Shown in pieces: positions 23,805-32,923 of a stretch of 64,000 nucleotides of DNA. Source of the DNA: DATKYQ01 sp035528415. GTDB taxonomy: Bacteria; Myxococcota; B64-G9. The translations under genes were made by a program, and so were the position numbers. The number at the start of each line of letters is the position of its first letter. Within the stretch, counting starts at the first letter, position 1. Below the pieces are notes generated by a model. That model was given only the letters and a program-made list of their open reading frames with translations. It was not told the DNA's origin and did no database searches. The stretch is from positions 1-64,000 of the forward strand of contig DATKYQ010000057.1 of assembly GCA_035528415.1 (NCBI GenBank). The letters run 5' to 3'.

Positions 23805-25091
23805 ATGAGATGTACGAAGATCTTCGGGTTGTCGGTTAGTCTGCTCCTTCCGGCCTTTCTGCTTGGCGCCTGCGGCGGCGACACCAGCGTCGTCACCCCC
23901 GGCCAGGAGGTGAAATCGGACAAGCAGCGCCTGACCGAACCGCCGGACAACGATGTGCCCGAACTCGTCGGCGGCAACACCCAGTTCGCCGTCGATGTCT
24001 ACAAGAAGCTCGCCGCCGATGCGGAAAACGAGAACATCTTCTTCTCGCCCTACTCGATCTCGGTGGCCCTGGCCATGACCTGGGCAGGCGCCCGCGGCGA
24101 TACCGAGAGCCAGATGGCCGACACGCTGCACTTCTCCCTCGACCAGACGAGCCTGCACCCGGCCTTCGACTGGCTGGACCTGGCCTTGAACTCCCGCGGC
24201 CAGGGAGCTATGGGCCAGGACGGCGAGCCCTTTCGCCTGCATGTGGTCAACCGCTTGTTCGGCCAGACGGGCTACCAGTTCCTGGAGCCCTTCCTCGACA
24301 CTTTAGCGCTTTACTACGGAGCGGGGTTGTACCTGCTCGACTTCGCCAGCAACCCCGAGGCCGGCCGGCTGGTGATCAACGACTGGGTGGCCGAGCAAAC
24401 CGAAGATCGCATCAAGGATCTCATCCCCCCGCCGGCCATCACCGTCAACACCAAGCTGGTGCTGGTAAACGCCATCTACTTCAACGCCAAGTGGAAGGAG
24501 GTCTTCAACGACCAGCTCACCGCGGACGGTTCCTTCACACTGCTCGACGGCGGCAGCGTGACGGTCCCGCTCATGGTTCACGAAAACCCCCTGCCCTACG
24601 GAGCGGGCAGCGGCTGGCAGGCGGTGGAGATTCCCTACGACGGTGAAGAACTTTCCATGGTGGTGATCGTACCCGACGATTTCGGCGCCTTCGAAGAGTC
24701 TCTGGACGCCGGGAAGATCGCGGACATCCTGTCTTCACTGGGCAGCGACTCCGCCACCCTGACCATGCCGCGCTTCTCCGTCGTGGGAGCCACCTTCTCG
24801 GTCAAGAAAATCCTCACCGAGCTGGGCATGTCCGACGCCTTCGTTATGGGACAGGCGGATCTGTCCGGCATGGACGGCACCCGCTATCTGTACATAAGCG
24901 ACGTGCTGCACCAGGCCTTCGTGGCCGTCGACGAATACGGCACCGAGGCCGCGGCGGCCACCGCCGTCGTGGTGAACGACTTCGGGGTTCCCAATCACCT
25001 CGACGTCGACCGTCCGTTCGTGTTCGTCATCCGCGACATCCAGACAGACAGCGTGTTGTTCATCGGCCGTGTGCTCGACCCCTCCGCCTGA
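23805..25091 (+). CDS. Serpin-family protease inhibitor lipoprotein
   Basis: 428 residues. The lipoprotein signal ends in lipobox LGAC (Cys23). A complete serpin fold follows: NIFFSPYSISVALAMTWAGARG, LVLVNAIYFNAKW, the shutter region, HQAFVAVDEYGTEAAAATA hinge and the closing DRPFVFVIRD. The small-residue hinge (GTEAAAATA) is that of inhibitory serpins, which trap serine or cysteine proteases by covalent complex formation. Counting from the hinge Gly379 as P15, with the same length to the Pro-Phe pair as alpha-1-antitrypsin, puts P1 at Phe393 and P1' at Gly394, suggesting a chymotrypsin- or subtilisin-like target. The ATG at 23805 follows GAGAGG and the signal peptide begins there. Bacterial serpins are uncommon. 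Confidence 0.92.
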   Translation: MRCTKIFGLSVSLLLPAFLLGACGGDTSVVTPGQEVKSDKQRLTEPPDNDVPELVGGNTQFAVDVYKKLAADAENENIFFSPYSISVALAMTWAGARGDTESQMADTLHFSLDQTSLHPAFDWLDLALNSRGQGAMGQDGEPFRLHVVNRLFGQTGYQFLEPFLDTLALYYGAGLYLLDFASNPEAGRLVINDWVAEQTEDRIKDLIPPPAITVNTKLVLVNAIYFNAKWKEVFNDQLTADGSFTLLDGGSVTVPLMVHENPLPYGAGSGWQAVEIPYDGEELSMVVIVPDDFGAFEESLDAGKIADILSSLGSDSATLTMPRFSVVGATFSVKKILTELGMSDAFVMGQADLSGMDGTRYLYISDVLHQAFVAVDEYGTEAAAATAVVVNDFGVPNHLDVDRPFVFVIRDIQTDSVLFIGRVLDPSA

Positions 25092-25115
25092 GCGCCGCTG
25101 GCCCGATAGCCGATT

Positions 25116-25634
25116 TCATCGACCGGGAGCCGTGACCGGCCGGCGCACCAGGTAGCGCCTGGTCATGGCCGGCCGGCCTTGGTAGCTGCGGCGCTCGGCT
25201 TCCTCGACCAGCGGCCATTTTACACGATCGAGCAGGAGCACCAGCAGGTAGCTGCCCGGTGCGAGCGGTTCTTGCGGCTTGAGATTGAATCCCACGCCGT
25301 TCAGACACATGTGCCCGCCGGAGTCGGCCGAAATCTCGGCGGCCACTCGTTTTCCGGTCGACTGGTCGACCAGAAACCAGGCAGAAGAATCGATTCCCGA
25401 GCTGGCCAGCAACTCTTCGCTCTGCGAAAGCGGTCCGTCGGCGACGATCCGAAACGAATCGTTGACCTCGATGGCGACCGGCTCGGCGGCCGGCCGGCGG
25501 TCGGGTTTTTGCGGCCAGGTGTACAGCTCGGCGAGCTGCGACCTCATCATCCTGAGCGCGCCGTCGCAATGACCGCATCCAGCCAGGACCAGCGGGACGA
25601 CGATACACAAGGCCGTCGCGGATAGAAATTTCAA
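25116..25634 (-). CDS. Hypothetical lipoprotein
   Basis: 172 residues from a TTG at 25634 with GGGGAGG seven bases upstream. Lipobox LAGC is followed by GHCDGA. The rest is a single small domain with a beta-rich, Ig-like feel (VAIEVNDSFRIVADGPLSQ, LAPGSYLLVLLLDRVKW) and a basic Arg-rich end. No family is recognised. It is the last gene of a five-gene minus-strand operon with lipase and FadL-like genes, 29 bases after the latter. It ends 24 bases from the convergent serpin gene. Confidence 0.65.
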   Translation of the reverse strand: MKFLSATALCIVVPLVLAGCGHCDGALRMMRSQLAELYTWPQKPDRRPAAEPVAIEVNDSFRIVADGPLSQSEELLASSGIDSSAWFLVDQSTGKRVAAEISADSGGHMCLNGVGFNLKPQEPLAPGSYLLVLLLDRVKWPLVEEAERRSYQGRPAMTRRYLVRRPVTAPGR

Positions 25635-25663
25635 AAGTCTTTCCTCCCCGGCGACTGACACTC

Positions 25664-27076
25664 TCAGAACCATGCGGAGACGCTGAGCGCCAGCAGGTGG
25701 GCTACCGTGGTGTACTTTCCGTTGGCCTTACCCAGCGGGTTGCCGCTCGGGTCCCAGCTTCCGACGTCGTTGTCCTTGACTACCGACCAGAAGCCCAGCA
25801 TGTATCCCAGGTCGACTTTCCAGCCCGATCCCCTGAAACCCGCGCCCAGGCTGATATTGTCCTGGCGGCTGTCTGGCACTGAGGGTTCGAGGGTGTCGGC
25901 CGGCACCGGGCTGAACGAAGACGCGTAACCGCCTCGCAGGCTGAGACCGCGCCAGATCCGGTACTCGGCGCCCAGCGAAAGCTGCCAGGCGGTTCCCCAG
26001 TGCGCCTTGATAGGATCCAGCTTCAGATCGCAGGGCGGATTCTCTTCGAGGCAATCAAATTTCATTTGCAGCTCGTCGTAGCTCTGGAAGAAGGCCAGGT
26101 AGAGATCGAGCGCCAGCTTGAGTCGATCGACCCCCAAGAAGGCCAGGCCGAAGTTCATGTTCCAGGGCAGGTTTACCGTCACTCGCCCGGTGGTCGCGTC
26201 CGGGATATGCGTATTGGTAAGAAGCAAGGCGTCCTGCCCGGCCTGGTTGAAAGAAAATCTGGCCGTGCCCGAAAACGGCAGGCTGATACCGCTGCGCACC
26301 GAGGCCCCGAATGCCAGAAGACCTGGCAGCTCGGCGTAGAGCGCGAAGTTGTACCCGTGCCCGATGGCGCTGCCGACAAGCAGCATCGATCCCTCGGGAT
26401 CGACGATCGGCTCTGCCGCGGGCAGGATCTCGGCGATCCGCAGGTCGATGCGCTGGGCCATGCGGGCTGTCCCATAGACCAGGTCGTAGCCGACGGCCAA
26501 CGAGAGCTTGAGGCGATCCTTGAAACCCAAAAGACCTGCCAGGTCGACCGCTACCACCGGTTGGTTGACGAAAGTTGTAATCTCGGACTCGGTGGTGATG
26601 AAGCGCCCGTCCCAATCTCCCGGCCAGTAGGTGCCGAGCCCGAAGGGATTGTTCAGCCCGAAGCCGATCGAGACAAACGCCCCCGGGATACGGTAGGCGG
26701 CGTAGACGTGAATCGGCGAGAATCCCTTGAGCTTGGCATCGGTGTCGTGCATGCCGTCGTTGACCTGGACGACCCCGCCGCTGGCGTAGCGAGTGTAGGT
26801 TCGCTCGGGGTCCGGCTGCTTGGCTGCCTGGTAGGAGACGTACGGCAACACCCCGGTGACGCCCAGCTCGAGTTGCAGCCCCTCGAGTTCGCAAATCGCC
26901 GCCGGGTTGAAGTACAGGGCATTGACATCGTCGGCCAGCGCCGTGCGCGCGTCGGCCATCCCGGTCGCGGTAGCCCCGTGCTCGTACATCAGGAAACCGC
27001 CGGCCAGCGTATCAGCGCCGCCGAGCAGCAGGGCAGTCAATAGCACTAGCGCCGAGGATTTCGAGTTTGGATGCAT
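25664..27076 (-). CDS. FadL/TodX-type outer membrane transporter
   Basis: 470 residues. The ATG has AGGGGAGG six bases upstream. The cleavable signal peptide ends near LAGG, followed by the FadL-family N-terminal plug sequence: GGFLMYEHGATATGMADA, then DDVNALYFNPAAI. The rest alternates in aromatic-terminated beta strands and ends in Trp-Phe, as expected for a 14-strand barrel. The family carries long-chain fatty acids and other hydrophobic molecules across the outer membrane. It directly follows a secreted lipase gene by 14 bases, which fits uptake of fatty acids released outside the cell. Confidence 0.87.
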   Translation of the reverse strand: MHPNSKSSALVLLTALLLGGADTLAGGFLMYEHGATATGMADARTALADDVNALYFNPAAICELEGLQLELGVTGVLPYVSYQAAKQPDPERTYTRYASGGVVQVNDGMHDTDAKLKGFSPIHVYAAYRIPGAFVSIGFGLNNPFGLGTYWPGDWDGRFITTESEITTFVNQPVVAVDLAGLLGFKDRLKLSLAVGYDLVYGTARMAQRIDLRIAEILPAAEPIVDPEGSMLLVGSAIGHGYNFALYAELPGLLAFGASVRSGISLPFSGTARFSFNQAGQDALLLTNTHIPDATTGRVTVNLPWNMNFGLAFLGVDRLKLALDLYLAFFQSYDELQMKFDCLEENPPCDLKLDPIKAHWGTAWQLSLGAEYRIWRGLSLRGGYASSFSPVPADTLEPSVPDSRQDNISLGAGFRGSGWKVDLGYMLGFWSVVKDNDVGSWDPSGNPLGKANGKYTTVAHLLALSVSAWF

Positions 27077-27090
27077 CCGCAACCTCCCCT

Positions 27091-28455
27091 CTAATGCCCC
27101 GCGGCGGCCAGGTCTTCGGCAACACCCAGGTAGAATTCGAGATGATCGAAGTTGGGGCCGGTCACCCCGAGCACCTGTCCGATCTCGTCGAAATGATCGG
27201 CCGGGATGGTGCCGCGGTAATCGCCCCAGGGAGCGCTGGAAACGGGTACCATGCCGTCGTTGTCTCCCGCCGAAAGGTATATCAAATCGTAGGCCCAGCG
27301 AATCTCCACGTCGCAGATGTCCCCACACCTGATTCCCAGCGGGCAGGTCAGGCCGGTCCATGAGATGTAGCTCACCCGCGGGTCGTCAGGGTTCTCAGGA
27401 TTGAATTCGTTTTGCACGTAGTCGCTCGAGATCGACTCGAACGAGGCCAGGGCGTCCGACTCGTTGCCGCCGGCCGCCCCCAGAAGGTTCAGCAGAAAGG
27501 CTAAAGCAGTCTCTGCCGGCCCCGGACCGAGCCCCAGGGCGATGTCGGCGATCGGCGTACCCCCATGAGGAGTGGCGATGGTAACCAGGGCGTCTACGCG
27601 ATCGCCGTATCCCATGGTGCTGATCGCCCGCCGAGAATCGAGCCCTCCCTGGCTATGGGCGATGATGTTCAGCTTGCGCGCCCGGCCCACTTCGAGAAAA
27701 TCGTCGAGTTGCGCGGCCAACTGTTCGGAGCGCACCTCGACCGAGTTGTAAGGGTCCAAAACGGCCACCAAGACCGCGAAACCATGCTGCCCAAGCATGT
27801 CGGGCACGTTGTAGAAGTACTCGATCGGACCGATCTGGTCGAAACCTGTCCAGCCGTGGACTAAGACGATCGGAAAACGACTGCAGTGGAGATCGCATCC
27901 ATCGATACAGTCAAGCTGCAGATCGTAACTGCTTTCTTGTTCCGGATCGATCGAACGCACCTGCAAGAAAAACTCGCCCGAGCGCGGCGGCAAGAAAGTC
28001 AGCTTGCCGGGCAGTCCCGCAGCCGCCGAGATCGAATCGAGCTTTGCGTTCCAGTCCGTATCGTCAGGGTAGTTTATGGCCGCAACCAGCAAGTTGTAGC
28101 CGCGCGCGGTCAAGCTGATTTCGATCTTGCTGCCCCGCGCCGCCGTGAATGCCCAGCGATCGCGGCCGCAGGCTTTCAGGACAACATTTTCAACCACATC
28201 GCCCGCGCTGATCAGACCGCGATCTTCAATTGATAGGCTTGCGGGATTGCAAGCCCGGCTCTGGTCGGGCAAGAAATTAGAATCGCCCTCGGTCCCGCTT
28301 CCGGCATCGGCGTCTTGTTGAGTCTCGCCGTCGGCGTCGCCCGCGGCGTCAGGTGACAATAGCGTCGGCGAGTCGCAGCCGCCGGCAAGCAGCATGACGA
28401 TCAATACGGCCGGCCGGGCCAGGCGCTGCATAAGTGAGGATGATACGATAGTCAT
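27091..28455 (-). CDS. Secreted triacylglycerol lipase-like lipoprotein
   Basis: 454 residues. A lipobox (LAGGC) follows the signal peptide, then an Asp/Gly/Glu-rich linker, a beta domain that resembles pre-peptidase modules (DRWAFTAARGSKIEISLTARG), and from about residue 190 an alpha/beta hydrolase with the oxyanion HGWTGFD, nucleophile elbow AHSQGGLDSR, acidic SAGDNDGMVP and catalytic His in NFDHLEFY. The order and spacing resemble bacterial true lipases of family I. The start is 3 bases after the previous stop, so expression is coupled. Together with the FadL-like gene it suggests feeding on external lipids. Confidence 0.85.
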   Translation of the reverse strand: MTIVSSSLMQRLARPAVLIVMLLAGGCDSPTLLSPDAAGDADGETQQDADAGSGTEGDSNFLPDQSRACNPASLSIEDRGLISAGDVVENVVLKACGRDRWAFTAARGSKIEISLTARGYNLLVAAINYPDDTDWNAKLDSISAAAGLPGKLTFLPPRSGEFFLQVRSIDPEQESSYDLQLDCIDGCDLHCSRFPIVLVHGWTGFDQIGPIEYFYNVPDMLGQHGFAVLVAVLDPYNSVEVRSEQLAAQLDDFLEVGRARKLNIIAHSQGGLDSRRAISTMGYGDRVDALVTIATPHGGTPIADIALGLGPGPAETALAFLLNLLGAAGGNESDALASFESISSDYVQNEFNPENPDDPRVSYISWTGLTCPLGIRCGDICDVEIRWAYDLIYLSAGDNDGMVPVSSAPWGDYRGTIPADHFDEIGQVLGVTGPNFDHLEFYLGVAEDLAAAGH

Positions 28456-28458
28456 GAA

Positions 28459-29985
28459 TCAATCAGCCGTCACCGGCCTGGTCGGAATGTGATCGATTTT
28501 GAAAAACACTTCGGCTAACTTCTTCATCTTTTCGGCCGAAGGCGCGGCCATGAGAAAGAAATAGCCCCGCGCCCGGCGGGGAACGGCGATCAGCACCGCC
28601 TGCCCGCGCTTCATGTAGCCAACGGCCTGGTGCATGGCTGCCAGTAACTCGTCAAAGCCTTTAAAACGCGACGGAAGGTTGCGCAGGTCGTCCGGAGTGA
28701 GTAACAGAAGCACCGAACGCCCCGGGTAGTCTGCGAACTTTCGGGGGTAGTTGTATTTCTTGTTGACGGGAAACTTCCACACCGTCCAGCGAACCACCTG
28801 ACTCTTGAAAACCCCGATGGCCCGCTCTCCGCCGATCACCATACCACCGCTAATGAAGTCGGCGGGCTTAGCCGGGCTGTTCTTCAGGTAGATTTGGGCA
28901 GCCTGCAGGGCAAACTTGCCATCGAGTGGCCGATCGCGGGAAAGGTAGTCCCGAAGCAACGGGACCAGTGCCTTGCCAAACTTCCGGCGGCGATCGTCTC
29001 CCGGCCAGGGCACAGCTTTGTCACCGGCGGAGGTCAGAAGCGGTGCAACTATCCCGTGGCTGAAGGCATCCAGGATACCCTCGGTCAGTTCGAACAGATC
29101 ACCCCGATGCCCGGTTCTTTCCACGAAGCGGATTGTACCGAGAGCCTTATTAGCGGCCGGCATGCGGCCGAGCAGGCGCCGGCCGATCTCGTGAAGCGCA
29201 AGGCAGGCGTGGACAACATCGGGCTTCTTGCCCCCGGCGAAAGCCACCAGGATCCGATCTCCGTGGGCTATGGCCTCTGAAGCCGCCCCCTCGGGCGCCC
29301 AGACCGGGTTGACATCGAAGCGCAGGCCCGAAGTGCCGCAGCCCGCGAAGGCTGCCAGGGAGTTGAGCAGCCCAAAGACCGGTTTGCGCTTGATAAGATC
29401 GGCAAGCATTTTCACTTCTGCACTGAACCCCGCCCGCTCGGTGGTCAACTCTCCCAGCCGCGGGGCGAAGCGGGCCAATGTCTTGGCCGTCGTATCGGCG
29501 TCCACGGGCGCCATCAACCCGGCCAGGGCGGCCGCGACCTTGTCGGGGCGCCCGGCGGAAAGAACACCCTTCCAGAACTTGTCAGCGGGATCGGAAGCCG
29601 CGGGAGGCATCAGCCCCTCGGGGCCAAAAGGTGTCTCGAACGACGGCGCCGGGGCTCCCTTGTGCGATCGTTCGAGCAATTCCGAACGGGCAAAGGCGAA
29701 CTTTCTGAGGAGCGCCTTGTCGGCGCCGTCCAGGCCGAAATTGTCGTCGAAGGCTCGGCGGTAGGTACGCGGCATTCCCGTACGCCACAGGCTGACTCCC
29801 TCGATCATGTTGAGCAGGTCGGCCATCAATATGTAGTCGACCTCGATGACCATGCTCGTCGGCCCGGGACTTACCGCGGCCGCCTCGGGCCGAGCCTCGG
29901 GCTTGACCTGCTTTGCCGGCCCGCAGGATGAAAACACCAATAAGAGAGCGCCCGCCACCGCAGGCAATATCTTGTTGCACCTCAT
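28459..29985 (-). CDS. Hypothetical lipoprotein, 508 residues
   Basis: Lipobox FSSC after a clear signal peptide. The remainder is soluble, with no family recognised. It contains a short histidine-glutamate stretch (ACLALHEIGRRLLGR) but not a complete HExxH, so a metalloprotease call is not supported. Start ATG overlaps the stop of the upstream gene (ATGA) and the stop lies 3 bases before the lipase ATG, so it is firmly part of this operon. Confidence 0.7.
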   Translation of the reverse strand: MRCNKILPAVAGALLLVFSSCGPAKQVKPEARPEAAAVSPGPTSMVIEVDYILMADLLNMIEGVSLWRTGMPRTYRRAFDDNFGLDGADKALLRKFAFARSELLERSHKGAPAPSFETPFGPEGLMPPAASDPADKFWKGVLSAGRPDKVAAALAGLMAPVDADTTAKTLARFAPRLGELTTERAGFSAEVKMLADLIKRKPVFGLLNSLAAFAGCGTSGLRFDVNPVWAPEGAASEAIAHGDRILVAFAGGKKPDVVHACLALHEIGRRLLGRMPAANKALGTIRFVERTGHRGDLFELTEGILDAFSHGIVAPLLTSAGDKAVPWPGDDRRRKFGKALVPLLRDYLSRDRPLDGKFALQAAQIYLKNSPAKPADFISGGMVIGGERAIGVFKSQVVRWTVWKFPVNKKYNYPRKFADYPGRSVLLLLTPDDLRNLPSRFKGFDELLAAMHQAVGYMKRGQAVLIAVPRRARGYFFLMAAPSAEKMKKLAEVFFKIDHIPTRPVTAD

Positions 29986-30470
29986 TTCGCAGACTCCTTC
30001 TTGTCAGCGACCGGAGAGCCGAGCAACTGGGGAAGTCTGGGCGATACCAGCCAGCGTCCCTGTCGCCGGATCAGCTTGACGTTCTTGATCGAGCAGGCTT
30101 CATCCGGGCCGCACTCTCCAGCCGTGACCTTCAACGTAACAACACCGTCCCGTCTATCGACAACCTCAACTTTACGCAGAGGAGTGGCACGCTCGCCCTT
30201 GACTTGCTGCAGAAAGAAATCCAGCGGCGCGCCCTTGAACTTCACCATGGCGGACAGTCTTGCGCCGACATCGCGAAACATGTCCAGCGCCTGTGGATCG
30301 AGCATGGCCGCAGCCGCGTCCCAGTCGGCCTCTGATGCGGCCTGGTAGAATGCCAGGTATACCTCTTCAGGTGTCTGCGGCGCTCGATCGGCACAGCCAA
30401 TAGTCAACAGGGCAATCACAACGGCAACCACCAGGTTACCGTGGCTTCTAAGGGATGGTTCCATGTTCAT
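29982..30470 (-). CDS. Small lipoprotein, DUF4878/NTF2-like
   Basis: 162 residues from the ATG at 30470 with GAGG six bases upstream. Lipobox TIGC. The segment TPEEVYLAFYQAASEADWDAAAAML followed by a beta-rich region (EVVDRRDGVVTLKVT, VKLIRRQGRWLV) matches the look of NTF2-like DUF4878 lipoproteins. It is first in the lipase/FadL operon. The role is unknown. The 110 bases upstream, shared with the divergent ispE, show no convincing promoter. Confidence 0.68.
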   Translation of the reverse strand: MNMEPSLRSHGNLVVAVVIALLTIGCADRAPQTPEEVYLAFYQAASEADWDAAAAMLDPQALDMFRDVGARLSAMVKFKGAPLDFFLQQVKGERATPLRKVEVVDRRDGVVTLKVTAGECGPDEACSIKNVKLIRRQGRWLVSPRLPQLLGSPVADKKESAK

Positions 30471-30586
30471 CCGGATCCTCGCATGTCCAACGGCCACATC
30501 GTCCGTTCGAATCATCGCACCTGTGAGACTCGATGGCAACAGCGATACCGTCCTGGTGGATTTTGTGTCCGGTTTGCGGCATGATC

Positions 30587-31438
30587 ATGACCGTGAAGAT
30601 CGAAATCGAAGCCCCGGCCAAGATCAACCTGTACCTGCGGGTGCTCGGCCGCCGCCCCGACGGGTATCATGATATCGACACATTGATCACCAGAATCTCG
30701 CTGGCCGACACCGTGACCATCGAACAGCGGCCCGGGGGAATCTCAGTGGATTGCCCCGGCTTCCCCGAACTTTCGGGAAAGGCCAACCTGGCCTACCGGG
30801 CGGCCGAGCTGTACCTGGCGGCCAGCGGCGCCGACATGGGCCTCAACATACTGATTCGCAAGGAGATCCCCATTGCGTCCGGCTTGGGTGGCGGAAGCTC
30901 GGACGCAGCCAGCGTCTTGCTGGGGCTCGATCGCCTGGCGCACGGCGGCCTGGGGTCGGAGCGCCTCCACCGGCTGGCTTGCGAAATCGGGGCCGATGTA
31001 CCCTTCTTTCTGCGCCGCGGTCCCTGCCGTGCCCGGGGCATCGGTCATGAGTTGGAGCCGGCCGGACCTCTGCCCGTGTTTTGGGTCATTTTGGCCTGCG
31101 CTCCTTTCGGCCTCTCAGCGCGGGAAATCTACGAAAGTCTAAAATTCCCGTTGACATCGAAGTGGCCCGATGATAGGAATACTTCCCTTGTTCGGGGCGT
31201 GGCTCTTCGTGAGCTTGCCTCACGGCTGCATAACGATCTGCAGGCGGTGGGTGAGCGGACGAGGCCCGTGATCCGTAGGGTCTGTGGTGAAATGCTGCGG
31301 GCCGGTGCCGTCGGCGCCCTGATGTCTGGGAGCGGTCCTGCGGTTTTCGGTCTCAGCGTTTCGGAAGAAGAAGCTTGTGATGTCAGAGAAAAGATCAAGA
31401 AAGAACGCGATTGGCGCTATCTCGTGGCGAAGGGCTAA
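30587..31438 (+). CDS. ispE: 4-diphosphocytidyl-2-C-methyl-D-erythritol kinase
   Basis: 283 residues. IspE phosphorylates CDP-methylerythritol in the MEP pathway to isoprenoids. GHMP-kinase motifs are in place: APAKINLYLRVLGRRPDGYHDI at the N-terminus, the ATP loop PIASGLGGGSSDAASVLLGL, and the C-terminal MSGSGPAVFGL. Start choice between ATG 30581, ATG 30587 and GTG 30593 is uncertain because no ribosome-binding site is visible. It begins a housekeeping run that continues to dnaB. ispE next to prs, spoVG, rplY and pth is a familiar arrangement. Confidence 0.95.
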   Translation: MTVKIEIEAPAKINLYLRVLGRRPDGYHDIDTLITRISLADTVTIEQRPGGISVDCPGFPELSGKANLAYRAAELYLAASGADMGLNILIRKEIPIASGLGGGSSDAASVLLGLDRLAHGGLGSERLHRLACEIGADVPFFLRRGPCRARGIGHELEPAGPLPVFWVILACAPFGLSAREIYESLKFPLTSKWPDDRNTSLVRGVALRELASRLHNDLQAVGERTRPVIRRVCGEMLRAGAVGALMSGSGPAVFGLSVSEEEACDVREKIKKERDWRYLVAKG

Positions 31439-31489
31439 AACGACCTGAGTCTCACCCGAGTGAGCCCGGGGGGACGCGGGAGGTACAAC

Positions 31490-31867
31490 ATGGAAATCAC
31501 GGAAGTCAGGGTATTCCCGGTCAACGAGGAGAAACTGAAGGCCTACGCGACGATCACCTTCGACCGCTGCTTCGTCGTGCGCGACCTCAAGGTCATCCAG
31601 GGGAACAACGGTCTGTTCGTCGCCATGCCAAGCAAGAAGCGCAAAGACGGGACATTCAAGGACACGGCCCACCCCCTGAACACCGAGACCCGTGAGAAGA
31701 TTGAGGCTGCCGTGCTTCAAGAGTATCGCGGCGAGCTGGAACGCACCGGCGCTCCGCCTCCCGATGTCGGCGATCGCAAACTGGACAGTTCCGCCGTGGG
31801 TGAAGGAGATGCCGTCCCGGACTCTTCGCCCGATCAAGGCGACGGAACGGACACGCAGGGAGAATAA
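31490..31867 (+). CDS. spoVG: SpoVG-family regulator
   Basis: 125 residues; GGGAGG six bases before the ATG. The first 85 residues are a full SpoVG domain: MEITEVRVFPVNEEKLKAYA, TFDRCFVVRDLKVI, NGLFVAMPSKKRKDGTFKD, AHPLNTETREKIE. SpoVG is a small site-specific DNA- and RNA-binding protein. The C-terminal 40 residues are an acidic, disordered Asp/Ser/Gly tail. It lies between ispE and prs, as in many bacteria. Confidence 0.93.
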   Translation: MEITEVRVFPVNEEKLKAYATITFDRCFVVRDLKVIQGNNGLFVAMPSKKRKDGTFKDTAHPLNTETREKIEAAVLQEYRGELERTGAPPPDVGDRKLDSSAVGEGDAVPDSSPDQGDGTDTQGE

Positions 31868-31948
31868 TACAGCGAACCGCCTCCGTTCCAATATTACCCC
31901 AGTCAAGACCGACGGCAGGAAACCGAGCGGTCGAAAGAAAGGCACGCA

Positions 31949-32896
31949 GTGTACCGTGAAGATGCACCCCTGATATTCTCGGGCAACTCCAACGCCAGGC
32001 TGGTGGAGGCGATTGTCGGCTACCTCAATACCGCCCAGGGCAAGGCCAACGTGGGCAAATTCTCGGACGGCGAGACGATGGTGGAAATCGGCGAGAATGT
32101 CCGCGGCAAGGATTGTTTCGTGGTTCAGTCCACCTGCCAACCGGTCAACCATCACGTCATGGAGATGATGGTAATCATGGACGCCCTGCGCCGTTCCTCG
32201 GCCGGGCAGATAATCGCCGTCATTCCCTACTACGGCTACGGGCGTCAAGACCGCAAGGTGGCCCCGCGCACTCCGATCACCGCCAAGCTGGTCGCCGACA
32301 TGCTCACCGCGGGCGGCGCCAACCGGGTGGTTTCCATCGATCTGCATGCCGGACAAATTCAGGGGTTCTTTAACATACCTTTCGACCACCTCTATGCCGC
32401 GCCGGTCTTTCTCGAAGACATCAAGCAGCGTTTCGAGAACCCCCCGGTTATCGTCTCGCCGGACGCCGGCGGAACGGAACGTGCCCGGGCTTATTCGAAA
32501 CGCCTGAAATCGACGCTGGCCATCATTGACAAGCGCCGCAGCGCGCCGAACGTCTCCGAGGTGGTGAACCTGATTGGTGAGGTCGAAGGCTGTGACGCCA
32601 TCCTGCTCGATGACATGGTCGACACAGCCGGTACGCTGACCCAGGGAGCCAAGGTGCTCATGGATCACGGCGCCAAGAAAGTCGTGGCATACTCCGTGCA
32701 CCCCGTGCTATCGGGTCCGGCGGTTGAGCGAATCGAAAAATCCCCCCTGGAGGAGTTGGTGGTTACCGATACAATCCCGCTCCAAGACAACGCTCATCGT
32801 TGTAAGAAGATCCGGGCCCTGACGATCGCGCCGCTTCTGGGCGAGGCCATCCGGCGCATTCACTTGCAGGATTCCGTGAGCGCCTTGTTCGTGTAA
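31949..32896 (+). CDS. prs: Ribose-phosphate pyrophosphokinase
   Basis: 315 residues, normal for class I PRPP synthase, which makes phosphoribosyl pyrophosphate from ribose 5-phosphate and ATP. Signature segments: FSDGETMVEIGENVRG, YYGYGRQDRK with the ATP-binding flexible loop, HAGQIQGFFNIPFDHLYA, VSPDAGGTERARAYSKRL, and the PRPP loop LLDDMVDTAGTLTQGA; the C-terminus ends DSVSALFV as usual. Start is a GTG at 31949 with AAAGG upstream. Confidence 0.97.
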   Translation: MYREDAPLIFSGNSNARLVEAIVGYLNTAQGKANVGKFSDGETMVEIGENVRGKDCFVVQSTCQPVNHHVMEMMVIMDALRRSSAGQIIAVIPYYGYGRQDRKVAPRTPITAKLVADMLTAGGANRVVSIDLHAGQIQGFFNIPFDHLYAAPVFLEDIKQRFENPPVIVSPDAGGTERARAYSKRLKSTLAIIDKRRSAPNVSEVVNLIGEVEGCDAILLDDMVDTAGTLTQGAKVLMDHGAKKVVAYSVHPVLSGPAVERIEKSPLEELVVTDTIPLQDNAHRCKKIRALTIAPLLGEAIRRIHLQDSVSALFV

Positions 32897-32923
32897 AAGA
32901 GCCTATTGCTACCGGAGGAAATG

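Noticed and set aside
29050..29240. Zinc protease motif in the 508-residue lipoprotein
   Set aside because: The protein has HEIGR, not HExxH, and no downstream Glu ligand context was recognised.
31220..32701. 493-residue minus-strand open frame across ispE, spoVG and prs
   Set aside because: It lies opposite three well-supported housekeeping genes and resembles no protein.
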